A stretch of 64,000 nucleotides of DNA from Raoultibacter phocaeensis (GTDB lineage Bacteria > Actinomycetota > Coriobacteriia > Coriobacteriales > Eggerthellaceae), in NCBI RefSeq assembly GCF_901411515.1, contig NZ_CABDUX010000002.1, forward strand, positions 372,001-436,000, given 5' to 3'. The notes under the pieces were generated by a model that was given only the letters and a program-made list of their open reading frames with translations, was not told where the DNA came from and ran no database searches. Below, in pieces: positions 44,474 through 54,461 of this stretch. The position numbers and the translations under genes were made by a program. Positions within the stretch are counted from its first letter, which is position 1. Each line of letters begins with the position of its first letter.

Positions 44474-44654
44474 CTTCGCCGTGCTCGCCCTTCGTCTCAG
44501 GCGGATTCGGCGGCGATCCCCCGATAAAGGTGTGGCATGCTGGGCAGCAGAGGGCATCGGGCGGAAGGGGGCTTTTGCATTCGGGGCAGGAAAGGGGCCT
44601 CTCGTCGCGGCCCGTGTCGAAGCAGGCGCCGCACATCACGCAGGGTATGCACAT
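44439..44654 (-). CDS. Small triple-CxxC zinc-ribbon protein
   Basis: A 71-residue protein with CIPCVMCGAC in the first 11 residues, then CPEC and CPAC. It ends in a Pro/Gly/Ser-rich tail. It belongs with the group at 10697 and 35344, although GCGRCRGE is reduced to MCGACFD. It is the only one of the six that runs against its neighbour; its 3' end overlaps the TetR gene by 35 bases, so transcripts of the two could interfere. The ATG follows AAAGGAGC on the minus strand. Confidence 0.68.
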   Translation of the reverse strand: MCIPCVMCGACFDTGRDERPLSCPECKSPLPPDALCCPACHTFIGGSPPNPPETKGEHGEASGNGSAPPPR

Positions 44655-45085
44655 GGCAAGCTCCTTTCGATGCGCTCTCGTTCAGTGCGCTCCGGCTTCT
44701 CCGTCTACTGTATAGAGTGTGCACCCGAGTTCTCCCGGGTGTCACTAGCCAGTTTTCGCTCTGTGGGCGAAATGCGGCTACGGATCTAGCCCCTCGCTCG
44801 TCTGAACCATCCGTGTCGGGTAAATGTGCGCAGGTTGTGCAGATGCCCGCACCAGCGGCTTTGCGAAAAAAGCTTCTTGCATCCACGCCGCCGGGCGTAT
44901 ATAATTCTCGGTTGCGTCTGGTTGTGGATGGATACACCCGGGCGCGTGGCAAGCCGGAGTCGTAAACGCTTCACTCCAAAACGGGCGTTAAGCGGCAAGC
45001 GGAACCACATAGGTTATCAGGGTCTTCTGGGGTACGCAAGGAGTGTGCGTGCGAGCAGGGGGCCGCAGGAAAGGAAACTGAGGAC
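44655..45085 (+). promoter_or_regulatory. Leader and promoter of the rplB ribosomal operon
   Basis: TTGCAT (44877-44882) and TATAAT (44900-44905), 17 bases apart, form a strong vegetative promoter. Transcription should begin near 44912, giving a ~174-base leader before rplB. A small hairpin (CACCCG against CGGGTG, 44722-44741) lies further upstream. No trace of rpsJ, rplC, rplD or rplW is present. Confidence 0.75.
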
Positions 45086-45916
45086 ATGGGAGTAAAGCAG
45101 TACAAGCCGACCAGTCCCGGCAGGCGCTTCCAAACGGTCTCGGACTTTGCCGAGATCACGCGCACCACGCCGGAAAAGTCGCTGTTGACGCCGCTGCCCA
45201 ACAAGGCAGGACGTAACAACAACGGCCGCATCACCACCCGCCATCAGGGCGGAGGTGCCAAGCGTCGTTACCGCATCATCGATTTCAAGCGCAACAAAGA
45301 CGGTGTGCCCGCCAAGGTTGCGACCATCGAGTACGATCCGAACCGCTCCGCCCGCATCGCCCTTCTGCATTACGCAGACGGCGAGAAGCGCTACATCCTT
45401 CATCCGAAGGGCCTGTGCGTCGGCGATACCGTCATGAGCGGCGTCGACGCCGACATCAAGCCGGGCAACGCTCTGCCGTTGTCGGCTATCCCCGTGGGCA
45501 CGCTCGTCCACGCCGTCGAGCTCCAGCCCGGCCGCGGTGCTGCCATCGCGCGTTCCGCCGGCACGAGCATCCAGCTCATGGGCAAGGAAGGCGACTACGC
45601 CATCCTCCGTATGCCCTCCTCTGAAATGCGCCGCGTGCTCGTTACCTGCCGCGCCACTGTGGGCGAAGTGGGCAACGCCGAGCATGCTAACATCAAGATC
45701 GGCAAAGCGGGCCGCAATCGCTGGAAGGGCATCCGCCCGAGCGTCCGCGGTACCGTCATGAATCCGGTCGACCATCCGCACGGCGGCGGCGAAGGCAAGA
45801 ACAAATCCGCTGGTCGTCACCCGGTCACCCCGTGGGGCGTTCCCACCAAGGGCCATCGCACCCGCAATCCCAAGAAGGCTTCGAGCCGCTTGATCATCCG
45901 TCGGCGCAAGAAGTAG
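45086..45916 (+). CDS. rplB: 50S ribosomal protein L2
   Basis: A complete 276-residue L2, a core 23S rRNA-binding protein at the peptidyl transferase centre. [16 protein letters not shown] near the N-terminus and [12 protein letters not shown] near the C-terminus, including the conserved functional histidine, are intact. It is the first gene of the block and follows its own promoter; in most bacteria rpsJ, rplC, rplD and rplW precede it. The ATG follows GGAAAGGAAA. Confidence 0.98.
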   Translation: MGVKQYKPTSPGRRFQTVSDFAEITRTTPEKSLLTPLPNKAGRNNNGRITTRHQGGGAKRRYRIIDFKRNKDGVPAKVATIEYDPNRSARIALLHYADGEKRYILHPKGLCVGDTVMSGVDADIKPGNALPLSAIPVGTLVHAVELQPGRGAAIARSAGTSIQLMGKEGDYAILRMPSSEMRRVLVTCRATVGEVGNAEHANIKIGKAGRNRWKGIRPSVRGTVMNPVDHPHGGGEGKNKSAGRHPVTPWGVPTKGHRTRNPKKASSRLIIRRRKK

Positions 45917-45938
45917 CGCGAGCGCATAAGGAGTAGAT

Positions 45939-46211
45939 GTGAGTAGAAGTTTGAAAAAAGGTCCTTTCGTCGAACCGCGCCTTCTCGATCGCATTGAGGC
46001 GATGAATGCGGCAGGCGAGAAGAACGTCGTCAAGACCTGGTCGCGTGCCAGCACCATCTTCCCGGAAATGGTGGGACACACCATCGCCGTGCACGATGGC
46101 CGCAAGCACGTGCCCGTATACGTAACCGAATCCATGGTTGGCCATAAGCTCGGGGAATTTGCGCCTACGCGTACGTTCCGCGGCCATTCGGCCGACAAAG
46201 GCAAGCGATAG
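45939..46211 (+). CDS. rpsS: 30S ribosomal protein S19
   Basis: A 90-residue S19 ([11 protein letters not shown] at the start), which binds the head of 16S rRNA with S13. The start is GTG at 45939, preceded by AAGGAG; an overlapping ATG at 45937 runs straight into a stop. It follows rplB by 22 bases. Confidence 0.97.
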   Translation: MSRSLKKGPFVEPRLLDRIEAMNAAGEKNVVKTWSRASTIFPEMVGHTIAVHDGRKHVPVYVTESMVGHKLGEFAPTRTFRGHSADKGKR

Positions 46212-46223
46212 GAGGACGCGAGC

Positions 46224-46565
46224 ATGGAAGCTAAAGCAGTATCGCGTTTCGTGCGCGTCTCGCCTCGCAAGGCCCGCATCGTCATCGATCAGATCCGCGG
46301 CAAGTCCGTTACCCAGGCGCGCGAGATCCTCAGGTTCACCAACCGCGGCATCGCTGAGACGGTCGAGAAGACCCTCAACTCTGCCGTTGCCAACGCCGAG
46401 CACAACCATCACGTTCGTGCCGAGTCGCTGGTCGTCAAAACTGCATTCGCCGACGAAGGCCCCACGCTCAAGCGCATTCGTCCGCGTGCAAAGGGCTCCG
46501 CTTCGCGTATCCGCAAGCGCACGAGCCATATCACCATCATCGTCGCAACACGAGAGGAGGCATAA
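46224..46565 (+). CDS. rplV: 50S ribosomal protein L22
   Basis: A 113-residue L22, which lines the peptide exit tunnel. The conserved [18 protein letters not shown] start and the C-terminal beta hairpin ([14 protein letters not shown]) are present. The ATG follows GGAGG. Spacing to rpsC is 5 bases. Confidence 0.97.
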   Translation: MEAKAVSRFVRVSPRKARIVIDQIRGKSVTQAREILRFTNRGIAETVEKTLNSAVANAEHNHHVRAESLVVKTAFADEGPTLKRIRPRAKGSASRIRKRTSHITIIVATREEA

Positions 46566-46570
46566 AGCAC

Positions 46571-47284
46571 ATGGGTCAGAAAGTCAGCCCCACCGGATTC
46601 CGTCTCGGCATTACCGAGGAGTGGCGCAGCCGCTGGTATTCGGATAAGGACTATGCGAAGAACCTCGAGAACGACCTGGCTATTCGCAAGTTTTTGGACA
46701 AGTACCTCGCCCGCGCCGCCGTCTCCAAAGTGGAAATCGAACGCGCCGGTGACAAGATCAAAGTCGTCATCACCACGGCTCGCCCAGGCGTTGTGATCGG
46801 CAAGAAGGGTGCCGAGATCGACACGCTTCGCAAGAAGCTCGACAAAATCGCCAACGGTCCCGTTTCCGTCGAGGTGATCGAGATCAAGCGCCCCGAACTC
46901 GACGCCGTGCTCATTGCCCAGAGCGTCGCAGAGCAGCTCGAGGGTCGCGTGGCTTTCCGCCGCGCCATGCGCAAGGCCGTCCAATCCGCCCGCAAGAGCG
47001 GTGCCCAGGGCATCCGCATCCAGTGCGCCGGCCGTCTGGGCGGTGCCGAGATGAGCCGCCGCGAGTGGTACCGCGAGGGTCGCGTGCCGCTGCATACGCT
47101 GCGCGCCAAGATCGATTACGGTTTCGCCACCGCCGCCACCACGATGGGTTCCATCGGTGTGCAGGTGTGGGTTTACCACGGCGAAGTGCTCCCCGGCCAG
47201 AAGGCTCCCCAGCCCGCGCTCGAGGGCAGCTCTCGCCCCAACCGTTCCCGTCGTAACGACCGCAACGAGAGGGGGGCAAAGTAA
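46571..47284 (+). CDS. rpsC: 30S ribosomal protein S3
   Basis: A 237-residue S3 with an intact KH domain ([12 protein letters not shown]) and a C-terminal domain. It binds 16S rRNA at the mRNA entry site. A basic tail ([17 protein letters not shown]) extends beyond the core, common in this phylum. Its stop directly abuts the rplP start. Confidence 0.98.
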   Translation: MGQKVSPTGFRLGITEEWRSRWYSDKDYAKNLENDLAIRKFLDKYLARAAVSKVEIERAGDKIKVVITTARPGVVIGKKGAEIDTLRKKLDKIANGPVSVEVIEIKRPELDAVLIAQSVAEQLEGRVAFRRAMRKAVQSARKSGAQGIRIQCAGRLGGAEMSRREWYREGRVPLHTLRAKIDYGFATAATTMGSIGVQVWVYHGEVLPGQKAPQPALEGSSRPNRSRRNDRNERGAK

Positions 47285-47707
47285 ATGCTCGTACCTAAGC
47301 GCGTAAAGCACCGCAAGGTGCAGCGTGGCTCGATGAAGGGTAAGGCCAAAGGCGGCACCCGCTTGAACCACGGCACCTACGGCATCCAGGCCCAAGAGGC
47401 CGCTTGGATCACCAACCGCCAGATCGAGGCTGCGCGTATCGCCATGACCCGTCATATGAAGCGCGGCGGTAAGGTGTGGATCACCATCTTCCCCGATAAG
47501 CCGATTACCCAGAAGCCTGCGGAAACCCGCATGGGTTCCGGTAAAGGTAACCCCGAGGCGTGGGTCGCTGTGGTGAAACCCGGCCGCATCATGTTCGAGA
47601 TCGACGGCGTCGACGAAGAGACTGCCAAAGAGGCGCTTCGTCTCGCCATCAACAAATTGCCCATCAAGTGCAAGATTGTTTCTCGCGAAACGGAAGGGCA
47701 GGCGTAA
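47285..47707 (+). CDS. rplP: 50S ribosomal protein L16
   Basis: A 140-residue L16 ([15 protein letters not shown]), placed near the A-site tRNA. Its start follows the rpsC stop with no gap, and rpmC follows its own stop with no gap, so the three are translationally coupled. Confidence 0.98.
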   Translation: MLVPKRVKHRKVQRGSMKGKAKGGTRLNHGTYGIQAQEAAWITNRQIEAARIAMTRHMKRGGKVWITIFPDKPITQKPAETRMGSGKGNPEAWVAVVKPGRIMFEIDGVDEETAKEALRLAINKLPIKCKIVSRETEGQA

Positions 47708-47902
47708 ATGAAAGCAGCAGAGATTCGCGAGCTTTCGGCTGACGATTTGCAGGCGAAGCTTAAAGAAGCCCGCGCAGAGCTTTTCAATCTGCGTTTCCAG
47801 ATGGCCACGAGCCAGCTTGACAACACCGCTCGCGTGGGCCAGGTCAAGAAAGACATCGCTCGCATCCAAACCGAGATGCGCGCCCGTGAGCTGAGCGCTT
47901 AA
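47708..47902 (+). CDS. rpmC: 50S ribosomal protein L29
   Basis: A 64-residue, two-helix L29 ([16 protein letters not shown], then [14 protein letters not shown]), part of the platform around the exit tunnel. Starts immediately after rplP. Confidence 0.97.
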   Translation: MKAAEIRELSADDLQAKLKEARAELFNLRFQMATSQLDNTARVGQVKKDIARIQTEMRARELSA

Positions 47903-47930
47903 AGCGAACTGTAGGAAAGGTTGAGAATAC

Positions 47931-48191
47931 ATGAGTGAAGATCGCAATTCTCGCAAGGTTCGCCAGGGCGTCGTCGTAAGCGCCGCGGGCGACAAAACCT
48001 GCGTGGTACAAGTGAAAGAACGCAAGCAGCATCCTGTGTACGGCAAGATGATGACGAGCACGAAGAAATTCCATGCCCATGACGAGGAGAACACCGCCGG
48101 CGTCGGCGACACCGTCCAGATCATGGAAACCCGTCCGCTCTCCAAGCTGAAGCGCTGGCGTTTGCTCAAGATCGTCGAGAAGGCCAAATAG
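47931..48191 (+). CDS. rpsQ: 30S ribosomal protein S17
   Basis: An 86-residue S17 ([39 protein letters not shown]), an OB-fold protein in 30S assembly. The ATG follows AGGAAAGG. It is the last gene of the classical S10 operon; rplN follows after 47 bases with no terminator. Confidence 0.97.
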   Translation: MSEDRNSRKVRQGVVVSAAGDKTCVVQVKERKQHPVYGKMMTSTKKFHAHDEENTAGVGDTVQIMETRPLSKLKRWRLLKIVEKAK

Positions 48192-48238
48192 TCTGCGTGC
48201 TTTTCCGGACTATACGAGATGAAAGTTAGGTTACAGCA

Positions 48239-48607
48239 ATGATTCAGATGCAAACCATGCTCGCAGTGGCCGACAACTCCGGCGCTCGCAAGGTGCAGTG
48301 CATCAAGGTCCTCGGCGGCTCGAAGCGCCGTTACGCGGGACTGGGCGATGTCATCATCTGCAGCGTTAAGGAAGCGGCGCCCAACGGCAGCGTGAAGAAG
48401 GGCGAAGTCGTCCGCTGCGTCGTCGTGCGTGTGAAGAAGGAAGTCCGTCGCGCAGACGGCAGCTACATCAAGTTCGATCAGAACGCCGCCGTTCTCATCG
48501 ACAACTCCGGAGCTCCGAAGGGCACCCGTATCTTCGGGCCTGTCGCTCGCGAGCTGCGTGATAAGAAGTACATGAAGATCGTGTCCCTGGCACCGGAAAC
48601 GCTGTAA
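48239..48607 (+). CDS. rplN: 50S ribosomal protein L14
   Basis: A 122-residue L14 ([19 protein letters not shown]), which contacts 16S rRNA across the subunit interface. First gene of the classical spc operon, co-oriented with the S10 part. Confidence 0.98.
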   Translation: MIQMQTMLAVADNSGARKVQCIKVLGGSKRRYAGLGDVIICSVKEAAPNGSVKKGEVVRCVVVRVKKEVRRADGSYIKFDQNAAVLIDNSGAPKGTRIFGPVARELRDKKYMKIVSLAPETL

Positions 48608-48622
48608 GGGGGGATACATACC

Positions 48623-48943
48623 ATGGCAAAGATGAACATCAAGAAGGGCGACAAGGTCAAGGTTCTCACCGGCAAGGATAAGGGCAAAGAGTCCGTCGTC
48701 CTGCGCGCGCTGCCCGAAAAGGAGCGCGTGGTCGTCGAGAAGGTCAACGTCGTCAAGAAGGCGCTGCGTCCGACCCAGCAGAACCCGCAGGGCGGCATCT
48801 CGAGCGTCGAGGCTCCGATCCACGTTTCCAACGTCGCGATCATCTGCCCGAGCTGCAAGCAGGCCACCCGCATTTCGATCAAGCGCGAAGACGGCAAGAA
48901 GGTCCGTTATTGCAAGAAGTGCGGCAAGGCTATCGACGAGTAA
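48623..48943 (+). CDS. rplX: 50S ribosomal protein L24
   Basis: A 106-residue L24, an early assembly protein with a KOW motif ([17 protein letters not shown]). The C-terminal third carries CPSC and CKKC, a zinc-ribbon-like pair kept in many actinobacterial L24 proteins. A string of three hairpins separates it from rplE. Confidence 0.97.
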   Translation: MAKMNIKKGDKVKVLTGKDKGKESVVLRALPEKERVVVEKVNVVKKALRPTQQNPQGGISSVEAPIHVSNVAIICPSCKQATRISIKREDGKKVRYCKKCGKAIDE

Positions 48944-48954
48944 ATGATGAAAAT

Positions 48955-49049
48955 CCGAAGCCCGCTTGGTCGGGCTTTCGGTTTACGGTAAAGTAAGCAA
49001 GCACATGACCCCCGCGCATGCGGGGGACGCAGGGTCGGAAATCCTGCGT
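48955..49049 (+). promoter_or_regulatory. Three consecutive hairpins between rplX and rplE
   Basis: First: CCGAAGCCCG (48955-48964) against CGGGCTTTCGG (48971-48981), followed by TTTACGG. Second: CCCCCGC (49009-49015) against GCGGGGG (49020-49026). Third: ACGCAGG (49027-49033) against CCTGCGT (49043-49049). The first looks like a weak terminator or processing site. The 132-base gap is the largest before rplO in this block. Confidence 0.6.
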
Positions 49050-49075
49050 TTAATTCATCGGAGAGAGGCAACACC

Positions 49076-49621
49076 ATGGCTATTCCTCGTTTGAAGGAAC
49101 TGTACAAAACCGAGATTGTTCCCGCGCTCGAAAAGGAGCTCGGCGTCGACAACGTCAACAAAGTTCCGCGCCTTGAGAAGATCGTCGTGAACATGGGCGT
49201 CGGCGCGGCTTCCAACGATTCGAAACTGCTCGATGCCGCTATGGCCGATCTGCGCGTCATCACGGGCCAGCAGCCCGCCATCACGCGTGCCAAGAAATCC
49301 ATCGCAGGTTTTCACGTGCGCGAAGGCCAGCCCATCGGCTGCAAGGTTACCCTGCGCGGCGACCGCATGTGGGAGTTTCTCGACCGCCTGCTCGCCACGG
49401 CGCTTCCGCGTGTGCGCGACTTCCGCGGCATTCCCGCCACGAGCTTCGACGGACGCGGCAACTACACGCTCGGCGTGACCGAGCAGCTGATCTTCCCGGA
49501 GATCGAGTACGACAAGGTCGATCGCACCCGCGGCATGGACATCACGTTTGTGACCACCGCCGAGGACAACGAGAGCGCGTTTGCGCTTCTGAAGGCGCTC
49601 GGATTCCCGTTCAAGAATTAG
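49076..49621 (+). CDS. rplE: 50S ribosomal protein L5
   Basis: A 181-residue L5, which binds 5S rRNA and the P-site t[14 protein letters not shown] and [20 protein letters not shown] are conserved family blocks. The ATG follows GGAGAGAGG, just after the hairpin string. Confidence 0.98.
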   Translation: MAIPRLKELYKTEIVPALEKELGVDNVNKVPRLEKIVVNMGVGAASNDSKLLDAAMADLRVITGQQPAITRAKKSIAGFHVREGQPIGCKVTLRGDRMWEFLDRLLATALPRVRDFRGIPATSFDGRGNYTLGVTEQLIFPEIEYDKVDRTRGMDITFVTTAEDNESAFALLKALGFPFKN

Positions 49622-49671
49622 GAACCTAAACTCGAATGCCATCGGGTTGGTTATAGGAAAGAAGGATTTGC

Positions 49672-49857
49672 ATGGCTAAGAAATCGATGATCGCCAAAGC
49701 TAAGCGCGAGCCGAAGTTCTCGACGCGCCAGCACAATCGCTGCACTCGCTGTGGTCGCCCCCGTGCGTACTACCGCAAGTTCGGTCTGTGCCGCGTCTGC
49801 CTTCGCGAGCTTGCGAACAAGGGCGAACTTCCCGGCGTGACCAAATCTTCCTGGTAA
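49672..49857 (+). CDS. rpsZ: 30S ribosomal protein S14, zinc-binding form
   Basis: A 61-residue S14 of the short zinc-binding type: CTRCGRPR and CRVCLREL supply four cysteines. It replaces the ~100-residue zinc-free form. The ATG follows GAAAGAAGG. Confidence 0.97.
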   Translation: MAKKSMIAKAKREPKFSTRQHNRCTRCGRPRAYYRKFGLCRVCLRELANKGELPGVTKSSW

Positions 49858-49966
49858 GACTTACAGGCAACAACGGTACGCAACGGGTGTGCCGTCGGGA
49901 TAGGCGGAGGCGCTACGGGCGCCGACGAACCGACCATTCGGCTCATCACGAACCAAAGGAGAAACA

Positions 49967-50365
49967 ATGAGCATGAACGACCCCATTGCAGATATGCTTA
50001 CGCGTGTGCGTAACGCTAACTCTGCAAGCAAGCCGACGGTTTCCATGCCGTCGAGCAAAAAGCTTGTCGAAATCGCCCGCATCATGCAGGAAGAGGGCTA
50101 CATCGCAGGCTACGAGATCGAGAAGGCGGAGCCCCGCGACATTCTCGAGATCACGCTGAAGTACGGCGACAAGAAGAGCAAGACGATCCGCGGCCTCAAG
50201 CGCATTTCCAAGCCGGGTCTGCGCATCTACGCCGGCAAAGACGAACTGCCCCGCGTGCTCGGCGGTCTCGGCACGGCGGTTATCTCTACAAGCCACGGCG
50301 TCATGACTGACCGCGATGCCCGTAAAGCGGGCGTGGGCGGCGAAGTCATCGCCTACATCTGGTAG
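49967..50365 (+). CDS. rpsH: 30S ribosomal protein S8
   Basis: A 132-residue S8 ([41 protein letters not shown]), a central 16S rRNA-binding protein that in many bacteria also represses this operon by binding its mRNA. The ATG at 49967 follows AAAGGAG. Confidence 0.98.
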   Translation: MSMNDPIADMLTRVRNANSASKPTVSMPSSKKLVEIARIMQEEGYIAGYEIEKAEPRDILEITLKYGDKKSKTIRGLKRISKPGLRIYAGKDELPRVLGGLGTAVISTSHGVMTDRDARKAGVGGEVIAYIW

Positions 50366-50384
50366 GAAAGGAAGGGATTTAGAT

Positions 50385-50927
50385 ATGTCTCGTATCGGTA
50401 AACAACCCATCGCCGTTCCTGCTGGCGTCGAAGTTACCATCGACGGAACCACCGTTTCGGTCAAGGGTGCGAAGGGAGAGCTTTCCCGCACGCTTCCCGA
50501 GATGATGATCATCAGCCGCGAGGGCGACGAAATCATCGTCGAGCGCCCGGACGACAGCCGCGAGGCGCGAAGTCTCCACGGTCTCACCCGCACGCTCATT
50601 GCCAATATGGTCGAAGGCGTGTCCGCCGGCTTCAAGAAGAAGCTCGAGCTCGTCGGTGTCGGTTACCGCGCCGCGCTCAAGGGCACTGACCTCGAAATGC
50701 AGCTCGGTTTTTCCCATCCGGTTCTGGTCAAGGCTCCCGAAGGCATCACCTTCGAGGTTCCGAGCCAAACCGAGATCATCGTATCCGGTCCCAGCAAAGA
50801 GGCTGTCGGCCAGGTTGCTGCGAACATCCGCAAGTGGCGCAAGCCCGAGCCGTACAAAGGCAAGGGTATTCGCTACGAAGGCGAGCATGTACGTCGCAAG
50901 CTCGGCAAGGCTGCCAAGTCCGATTAA
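50385..50927 (+). CDS. rplF: 50S ribosomal protein L6
   Basis: A 180-residue L6 ([16 protein letters not shown]), with the conserved C-terminal [14 protein letters not shown]. It sits near the factor-binding site. The ATG at 50385 follows AGGAAAGGAAGGG; an upstream in-frame extension overlaps rpsH and is not used. Confidence 0.98.
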   Translation: MSRIGKQPIAVPAGVEVTIDGTTVSVKGAKGELSRTLPEMMIISREGDEIIVERPDDSREARSLHGLTRTLIANMVEGVSAGFKKKLELVGVGYRAALKGTDLEMQLGFSHPVLVKAPEGITFEVPSQTEIIVSGPSKEAVGQVAANIRKWRKPEPYKGKGIRYEGEHVRRKLGKAAKSD

Positions 50928-50968
50928 TCGAGATACGTTGCCGAGAAAAGGACTGAAGGGAAATTACC

Positions 50969-51337
50969 ATGAAGAAACTTAAAGCAAAGCAAGCCGGGCT
51001 GCGTCGCCGTCACACCCGCGTCCGTGGGAAGATCTCCGGAACGCCGGCCCGTCCTCGCCTGTGCATCACGCGCAGCAATTCGAACATGTACGCTCAGGTC
51101 ATCGATGACGTCGCGGGCAAGACCCTCTGTGCAGTGTCTACGCTCAGCGCCGACTTCAAGGCAAGCGAGAAAAGCGGTGCGACCGTTGAGGGAGCATCCG
51201 TACTCGGTAGCCTGATCGGCAAGAAAGCGATCGAATCCGGCGTCACGGAAGTCGTGTTCGACCGTGGCGGAAACCTGTATCACGGGCGCATCAAGGCCGT
51301 TGCCGACGGTGCCCGCGAAGCCGGACTGAAATTTTAA
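50969..51337 (+). CDS. rplR: 50S ribosomal protein L18
   Basis: A 122-residue L18 with a basic N-terminus ([14 protein letters not shown]), which binds 5S rRNA with L5. The final [26 protein letters not shown] is typical. Preceded by GAAGGGAAA. Confidence 0.97.
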   Translation: MKKLKAKQAGLRRRHTRVRGKISGTPARPRLCITRSNSNMYAQVIDDVAGKTLCAVSTLSADFKASEKSGATVEGASVLGSLIGKKAIESGVTEVVFDRGGNLYHGRIKAVADGAREAGLKF

Positions 51338-51354
51338 AGGGGTGTTTGACGCTT

Positions 51355-51885
51355 ATGGCTCGTAAACAGCAAGAGAACCAGCCGTCCGTTCCTGAGCTCC
51401 AGGAGCGCGTGGTCTATATCAACCGCGTTTCCAAGGTTGTCAAGGGCGGCCGTCGTTTCGCCCTGACCGCGCTCGTGGTCGTCGGTGACGGCAACGGTCG
51501 CGTGGGCGTGGGCATGGGCAAGTCCCAGGAAGTGCCGATCGCCATCAAAAAGGGCGTCGAGGACGCGAAGAAAAACATGTTCACCGTGCCCTTGACCGAC
51601 GAGAAGACGCTTCCGCACGACATTCTCGGCGAGTACGGCGCAGGTCGCGTGCTCATCAAGCCGGCGACTCCCGGTACCGGCGTTATCGCCGGCGGTCCGG
51701 TGCGCGCTATCATGGAGCTTGCCGGTGTGACCGACGTGCTTACCAAGTCGCTCGGCACCAACAACGCCATGAATATCGTGAAGGCAGCCGCAGAGGGCCT
51801 CAAGAATATGGAGAGCCCCGAGGAAGTCGCCAAGCGCCGTGGCATTTCGGTCGGCCAGATCTACGGCTGGAAGGAGAAGAAGTAA
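51355..51885 (+). CDS. rpsE: 30S ribosomal protein S5
   Basis: A 176-residue S5, involved in decoding fidelity. [19 protein letters not shown] and [20 protein letters not shown] are conserved. The ATG at 51355 follows AAAGGGGTG; an in-frame TTG at 51346 is too close to that site. Confidence 0.97.
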   Translation: MARKQQENQPSVPELQERVVYINRVSKVVKGGRRFALTALVVVGDGNGRVGVGMGKSQEVPIAIKKGVEDAKKNMFTVPLTDEKTLPHDILGEYGAGRVLIKPATPGTGVIAGGPVRAIMELAGVTDVLTKSLGTNNAMNIVKAAAEGLKNMESPEEVAKRRGISVGQIYGWKEKK

Positions 51886-51887
51886 CC

Positions 51888-52076
51888 ATGGCAGATAAGA
51901 CACTTCGCGTCACCCAGGTCAAAAGCGCCATCGGGTGTCCTGCCGATCAGGGTAAGACCCTGCGTGCCCTCGGGCTCGGCAAGATCGGCCGTACGGTCGA
52001 GCAGGTGGACAACCCCTGCGTCCGCGGCATGATTTTCAAGGTCAAGCATCTTGTGAACGTGGAAGAAGCCAACTAG
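51888..52076 (+). CDS. rpmD: 50S ribosomal protein L30
   Basis: A 62-residue L30 ([30 protein letters not shown]), starting 2 bases after rpsE. A 133-base gap with two GTATATAC palindromes separates it from rplO. Confidence 0.96.
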   Translation: MADKTLRVTQVKSAIGCPADQGKTLRALGLGKIGRTVEQVDNPCVRGMIFKVKHLVNVEEAN

Positions 52077-52091
52077 GCTTCTTCCTTTTCC

Positions 52092-52124
52092 GTATATACT
52101 GCTCGATTGAGAATAGTATATACT
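52092..52124 (+). promoter_or_regulatory. Possible internal promoter or operator before rplO
   Basis: Two copies of the palindrome GTATATAC (52092-52099 and 52116-52123) lie 24 bases apart, each containing TATACT, a -10-like word. The site sits in the 133-base rpmD-rplO gap. No convincing -35 box is visible. Confidence 0.45.
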
Positions 52125-52209
52125 TACTCGGAAGTTTGCTGGCGGCGAGCTGCCAGCATCGGATGGACGAGAGAGTCCGTCCGATTAGCGAATATGAAGG
52201 AGAACCACA

Positions 52210-52659
52210 GTGGAACTGAAAGATCTCGTACCTGCAGAAGGATCCAAAAAGGCCCGCAAGCGCGTTGGTCGCGGCCCTGCATCGGGCACCGGCAAAACTG
52301 CAGGCCGCGGTTACAACGGTCAGAAGTCCCGTGCGGGCGGCGGTAAGGGCCCCGGCTTCGAGGGCGGCCAGACCCCCTTGGCGCGCCGTCTTCCCAAGCT
52401 GCCCGGATTCCGCAATATCAACCATGTCGAGTACGTGCCGGTGAACGTGAGCCGTCTCGAGGCCGTGTACGAGGCCGGGGAAGTCGTCGATGGCGATACC
52501 CTCAAGGCCAAGGGCATCATCAAGCATGCCGACGCGCTTGTTAAAGTGCTCGGCGACGGCGAGATCACCAAATCGCTTACCGTGAAGGTCGATAAGGTTT
52601 CTGCTTCGGCGAAGGCGAAAATCGAAGCAGCCGGAGGAAAGGTTGAAGCGCCTTGCTAA
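52210..52659 (+). CDS. rplO: 50S ribosomal protein L15
   Basis: A 149-residue L15 with the glycine-rich N-terminal tail ([22 protein letters not shown]) that threads 23S rRNA. GTG at 52210 follows GAAGGAGAA. Its stop overlaps the secY start. Confidence 0.97.
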   Translation: MELKDLVPAEGSKKARKRVGRGPASGTGKTAGRGYNGQKSRAGGGKGPGFEGGQTPLARRLPKLPGFRNINHVEYVPVNVSRLEAVYEAGEVVDGDTLKAKGIIKHADALVKVLGDGEITKSLTVKVDKVSASAKAKIEAAGGKVEAPC

Positions 52660-53936
52660 GCTCAATCGTAGATGCATTCAAAGTCCCGGAGCTGCGTAAG
52701 AAGATCCTCTTCACGCTTGCCATCCTGGCTTTGTATCGCCTCGGAGCCTACATTCCGGTGCCCGGTATTCCGTTCAAGGCGTTCGCCGATGCGTTCGTCG
52801 CTGACGGGCAGGTTGCCATGACGATGCTCGACCTGTTCACCGGAGGCGCGCTCGCGAACTTCTCGGTGTTCTCGCTCGGCATCATGCCCTACATCACCGC
52901 ATCGATCATCATGCAGCTGATGCAGGGTGTCATCCCGGCCGTCGGCAGATGGGCGAAGGAGGGGGACAGCGGCCGCAAGAAGATCACCCAGGTTACGCGT
53001 TATCTTACGCTCGGCCTCGGCCTGATCAATGCGATCGGCTACCTGTTCCTGTTCAAATCGCCGCAGTACGGCATCGTGTTCAGCCCTGAGGTTCCCGAGC
53101 TCCTCACCGACATCATCGTCGTGTTCACGCTCGTGGCGGGCACGGCGTTCATCATGTGGATGGGAGAGCTTATCACGCAGCGCGGCATCGGCAACGGCAT
53201 GTCGCTCATCATCTTCGTGAGCATCGTGAGCCGCGTACCCTCCGCCATCTTCTCGTCGGTAAACCTCCAGGCCGACATGGGCATGGGCATCGCCATCACC
53301 GCGCTTATCGTGGTTGTCGTGCTCGTGTGCATTCCGCTCATCATCTTTGTCGAGCGGGCGCAGCGCCGCATTCCGGTGAACTACGCCAAGCGCATCCAGG
53401 GGCGCAAGATGATGGGAGGCCAGTCCACCTACATCCCCTTGAAGGTGAACGCGGCGGGCGTTATCCCGATCATCTTCGCGAGCTGCCTCATCTACTTCCC
53501 GGCCCAGATTGCGGCGTTGTTCAACGTCGATTGGCTGACAGGCTTCGCCAATGCGATCTCGACGGGTTGGGTCAACTGGATCATCACGCTCGTGCTCATC
53601 GTGTTCTTCGCGTACTTCTACACCTCGATGGTGTTCAATCCCGACGAGACGGCGGATAACCTGCGCAAGCAGGGCGGCTTCATTCCGGGTGTGCGTCCGG
53701 GGACGGCTACCGTGCAGTACATCAAGAACGTGATCCATCGCGTTACGCTGCCCGGCGGCATCTTCATCGCGCTCATCGCAGTCGTGCCGAGCATCGTCTT
53801 CTACTTCACGGGCAATCAGCTCATCCAGGCGTTCGGCGGCACGTCGATCCTCATCATGATCGGCGTCGCGCTCGATACTATGAGCAAGGTCGAATCGCAG
53901 CTGAAGATGCACAACTACGACGGCTTCTTCAAGTAG
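52653..53936 (+). CDS. secY: SecY protein translocase subunit
   Basis: A 427-residue SecY, the channel of the Sec export system, with ten membrane helices. GAYIPVPG in the first periplasmic turn and [12 protein letters not shown] are family blocks. The start is TTG at 52653, overlapping the rplO stop by 7 bases behind GGAGGAAAGG, so translation is coupled. A strong terminator follows. Confidence 0.97.
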   Translation: MLSSIVDAFKVPELRKKILFTLAILALYRLGAYIPVPGIPFKAFADAFVADGQVAMTMLDLFTGGALANFSVFSLGIMPYITASIIMQLMQGVIPAVGRWAKEGDSGRKKITQVTRYLTLGLGLINAIGYLFLFKSPQYGIVFSPEVPELLTDIIVVFTLVAGTAFIMWMGELITQRGIGNGMSLIIFVSIVSRVPSAIFSSVNLQADMGMGIAITALIVVVVLVCIPLIIFVERAQRRIPVNYAKRIQGRKMMGGQSTYIPLKVNAAGVIPIIFASCLIYFPAQIAALFNVDWLTGFANAISTGWVNWIITLVLIVFFAYFYTSMVFNPDETADNLRKQGGFIPGVRPGTATVQYIKNVIHRVTLPGGIFIALIAVVPSIVFYFTGNQLIQAFGGTSILIMIGVALDTMSKVESQLKMHNYDGFFK

Positions 53937-53980
53937 GGCAAGCACCAACGTAAGTGGGCGAGCACCAATTGCACCTGCTC

Positions 53981-54010
53981 GAGGCCTCCGATTTCGGGGG
54001 CCTCTTTTTT
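53981..54010 (+). terminator. Terminator after secY
   Basis: GAGGCCTCCG (53981-53990) pairs with CGGGGGCCTC (53995-54004), one G-U pair, 4-base loop, then six T. It ends the ribosomal operon and shows that adk has its own promoter. Confidence 0.9.
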
Positions 54011-54032
54011 GACCGTGCGAGGGTGGGCCAAA

Positions 54033-54184
54033 AATCGTCCATATGGATGATCTTGTGCGAGGATAGTTGGCTGGCTCTGCTCCGTCGAGTTCCTGAACAG
54101 GCACGATGCAAACGGTTTTTCGAGGCGACTGGAACGGCGCGCGCAACCGTACCAGAAATCGTCCATATGGACGTTTTCTGGTAC
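54033..54184. repeat. Pair of CCATATGG-centred palindromes
   Basis: A 36-base near-perfect palindrome at 54149-54184 (one mismatched pair; arms begin GTACCAGAAA and end TTTCTGGTAC, centre CCATATGG) and an 18-base relative at 54033-54050 (ATCGTCCATATGGATGAT) share the word AAATCGTCCATATGGA. They bracket ~100 bases of non-coding sequence in the secY-adk gap (525 bases, no gene). This looks like a small non-autonomous repeat or a pair of protein-binding sites. Downstream, TACAAT at 54425-54430 may be the adk -10 box. Confidence 0.55.
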
Positions 54185-54461
54185 AAACGACTGGTGTTCG
54201 TTGCTCAAGCAGAATCAGTGCAACTTCGCAGAGCGCCAAAGGGCGATCCGGTGCTCTAGTGCTCTGAACGGGCGAATGCCGGTCCTGGTCGAGCGAGGGC
54301 CTTGGGTGTGGCTGCAGGTCTTGTTTGCGGAAGGTTGTCGTATCCAGATTTAAGGTTTTCTGGTGCCTATCTGCCGTTTGGGGTGTTTCTCTTGAAAATC
54401 AGGCCAGCTCCCAGCTCCTTTGCTACAATACGGTAATCGTTGATAGCGAAAGGATTCGAAC

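Noticed and set aside
43146-45085. Search for rplC, rplD, rplW or rpsJ upstream of rplB, including frameshifted remnants
   Set aside because: Both strands show only zinc-ribbon and TetR genes and non-coding sequence; no L3, L4, L23 or S10 motif was seen.
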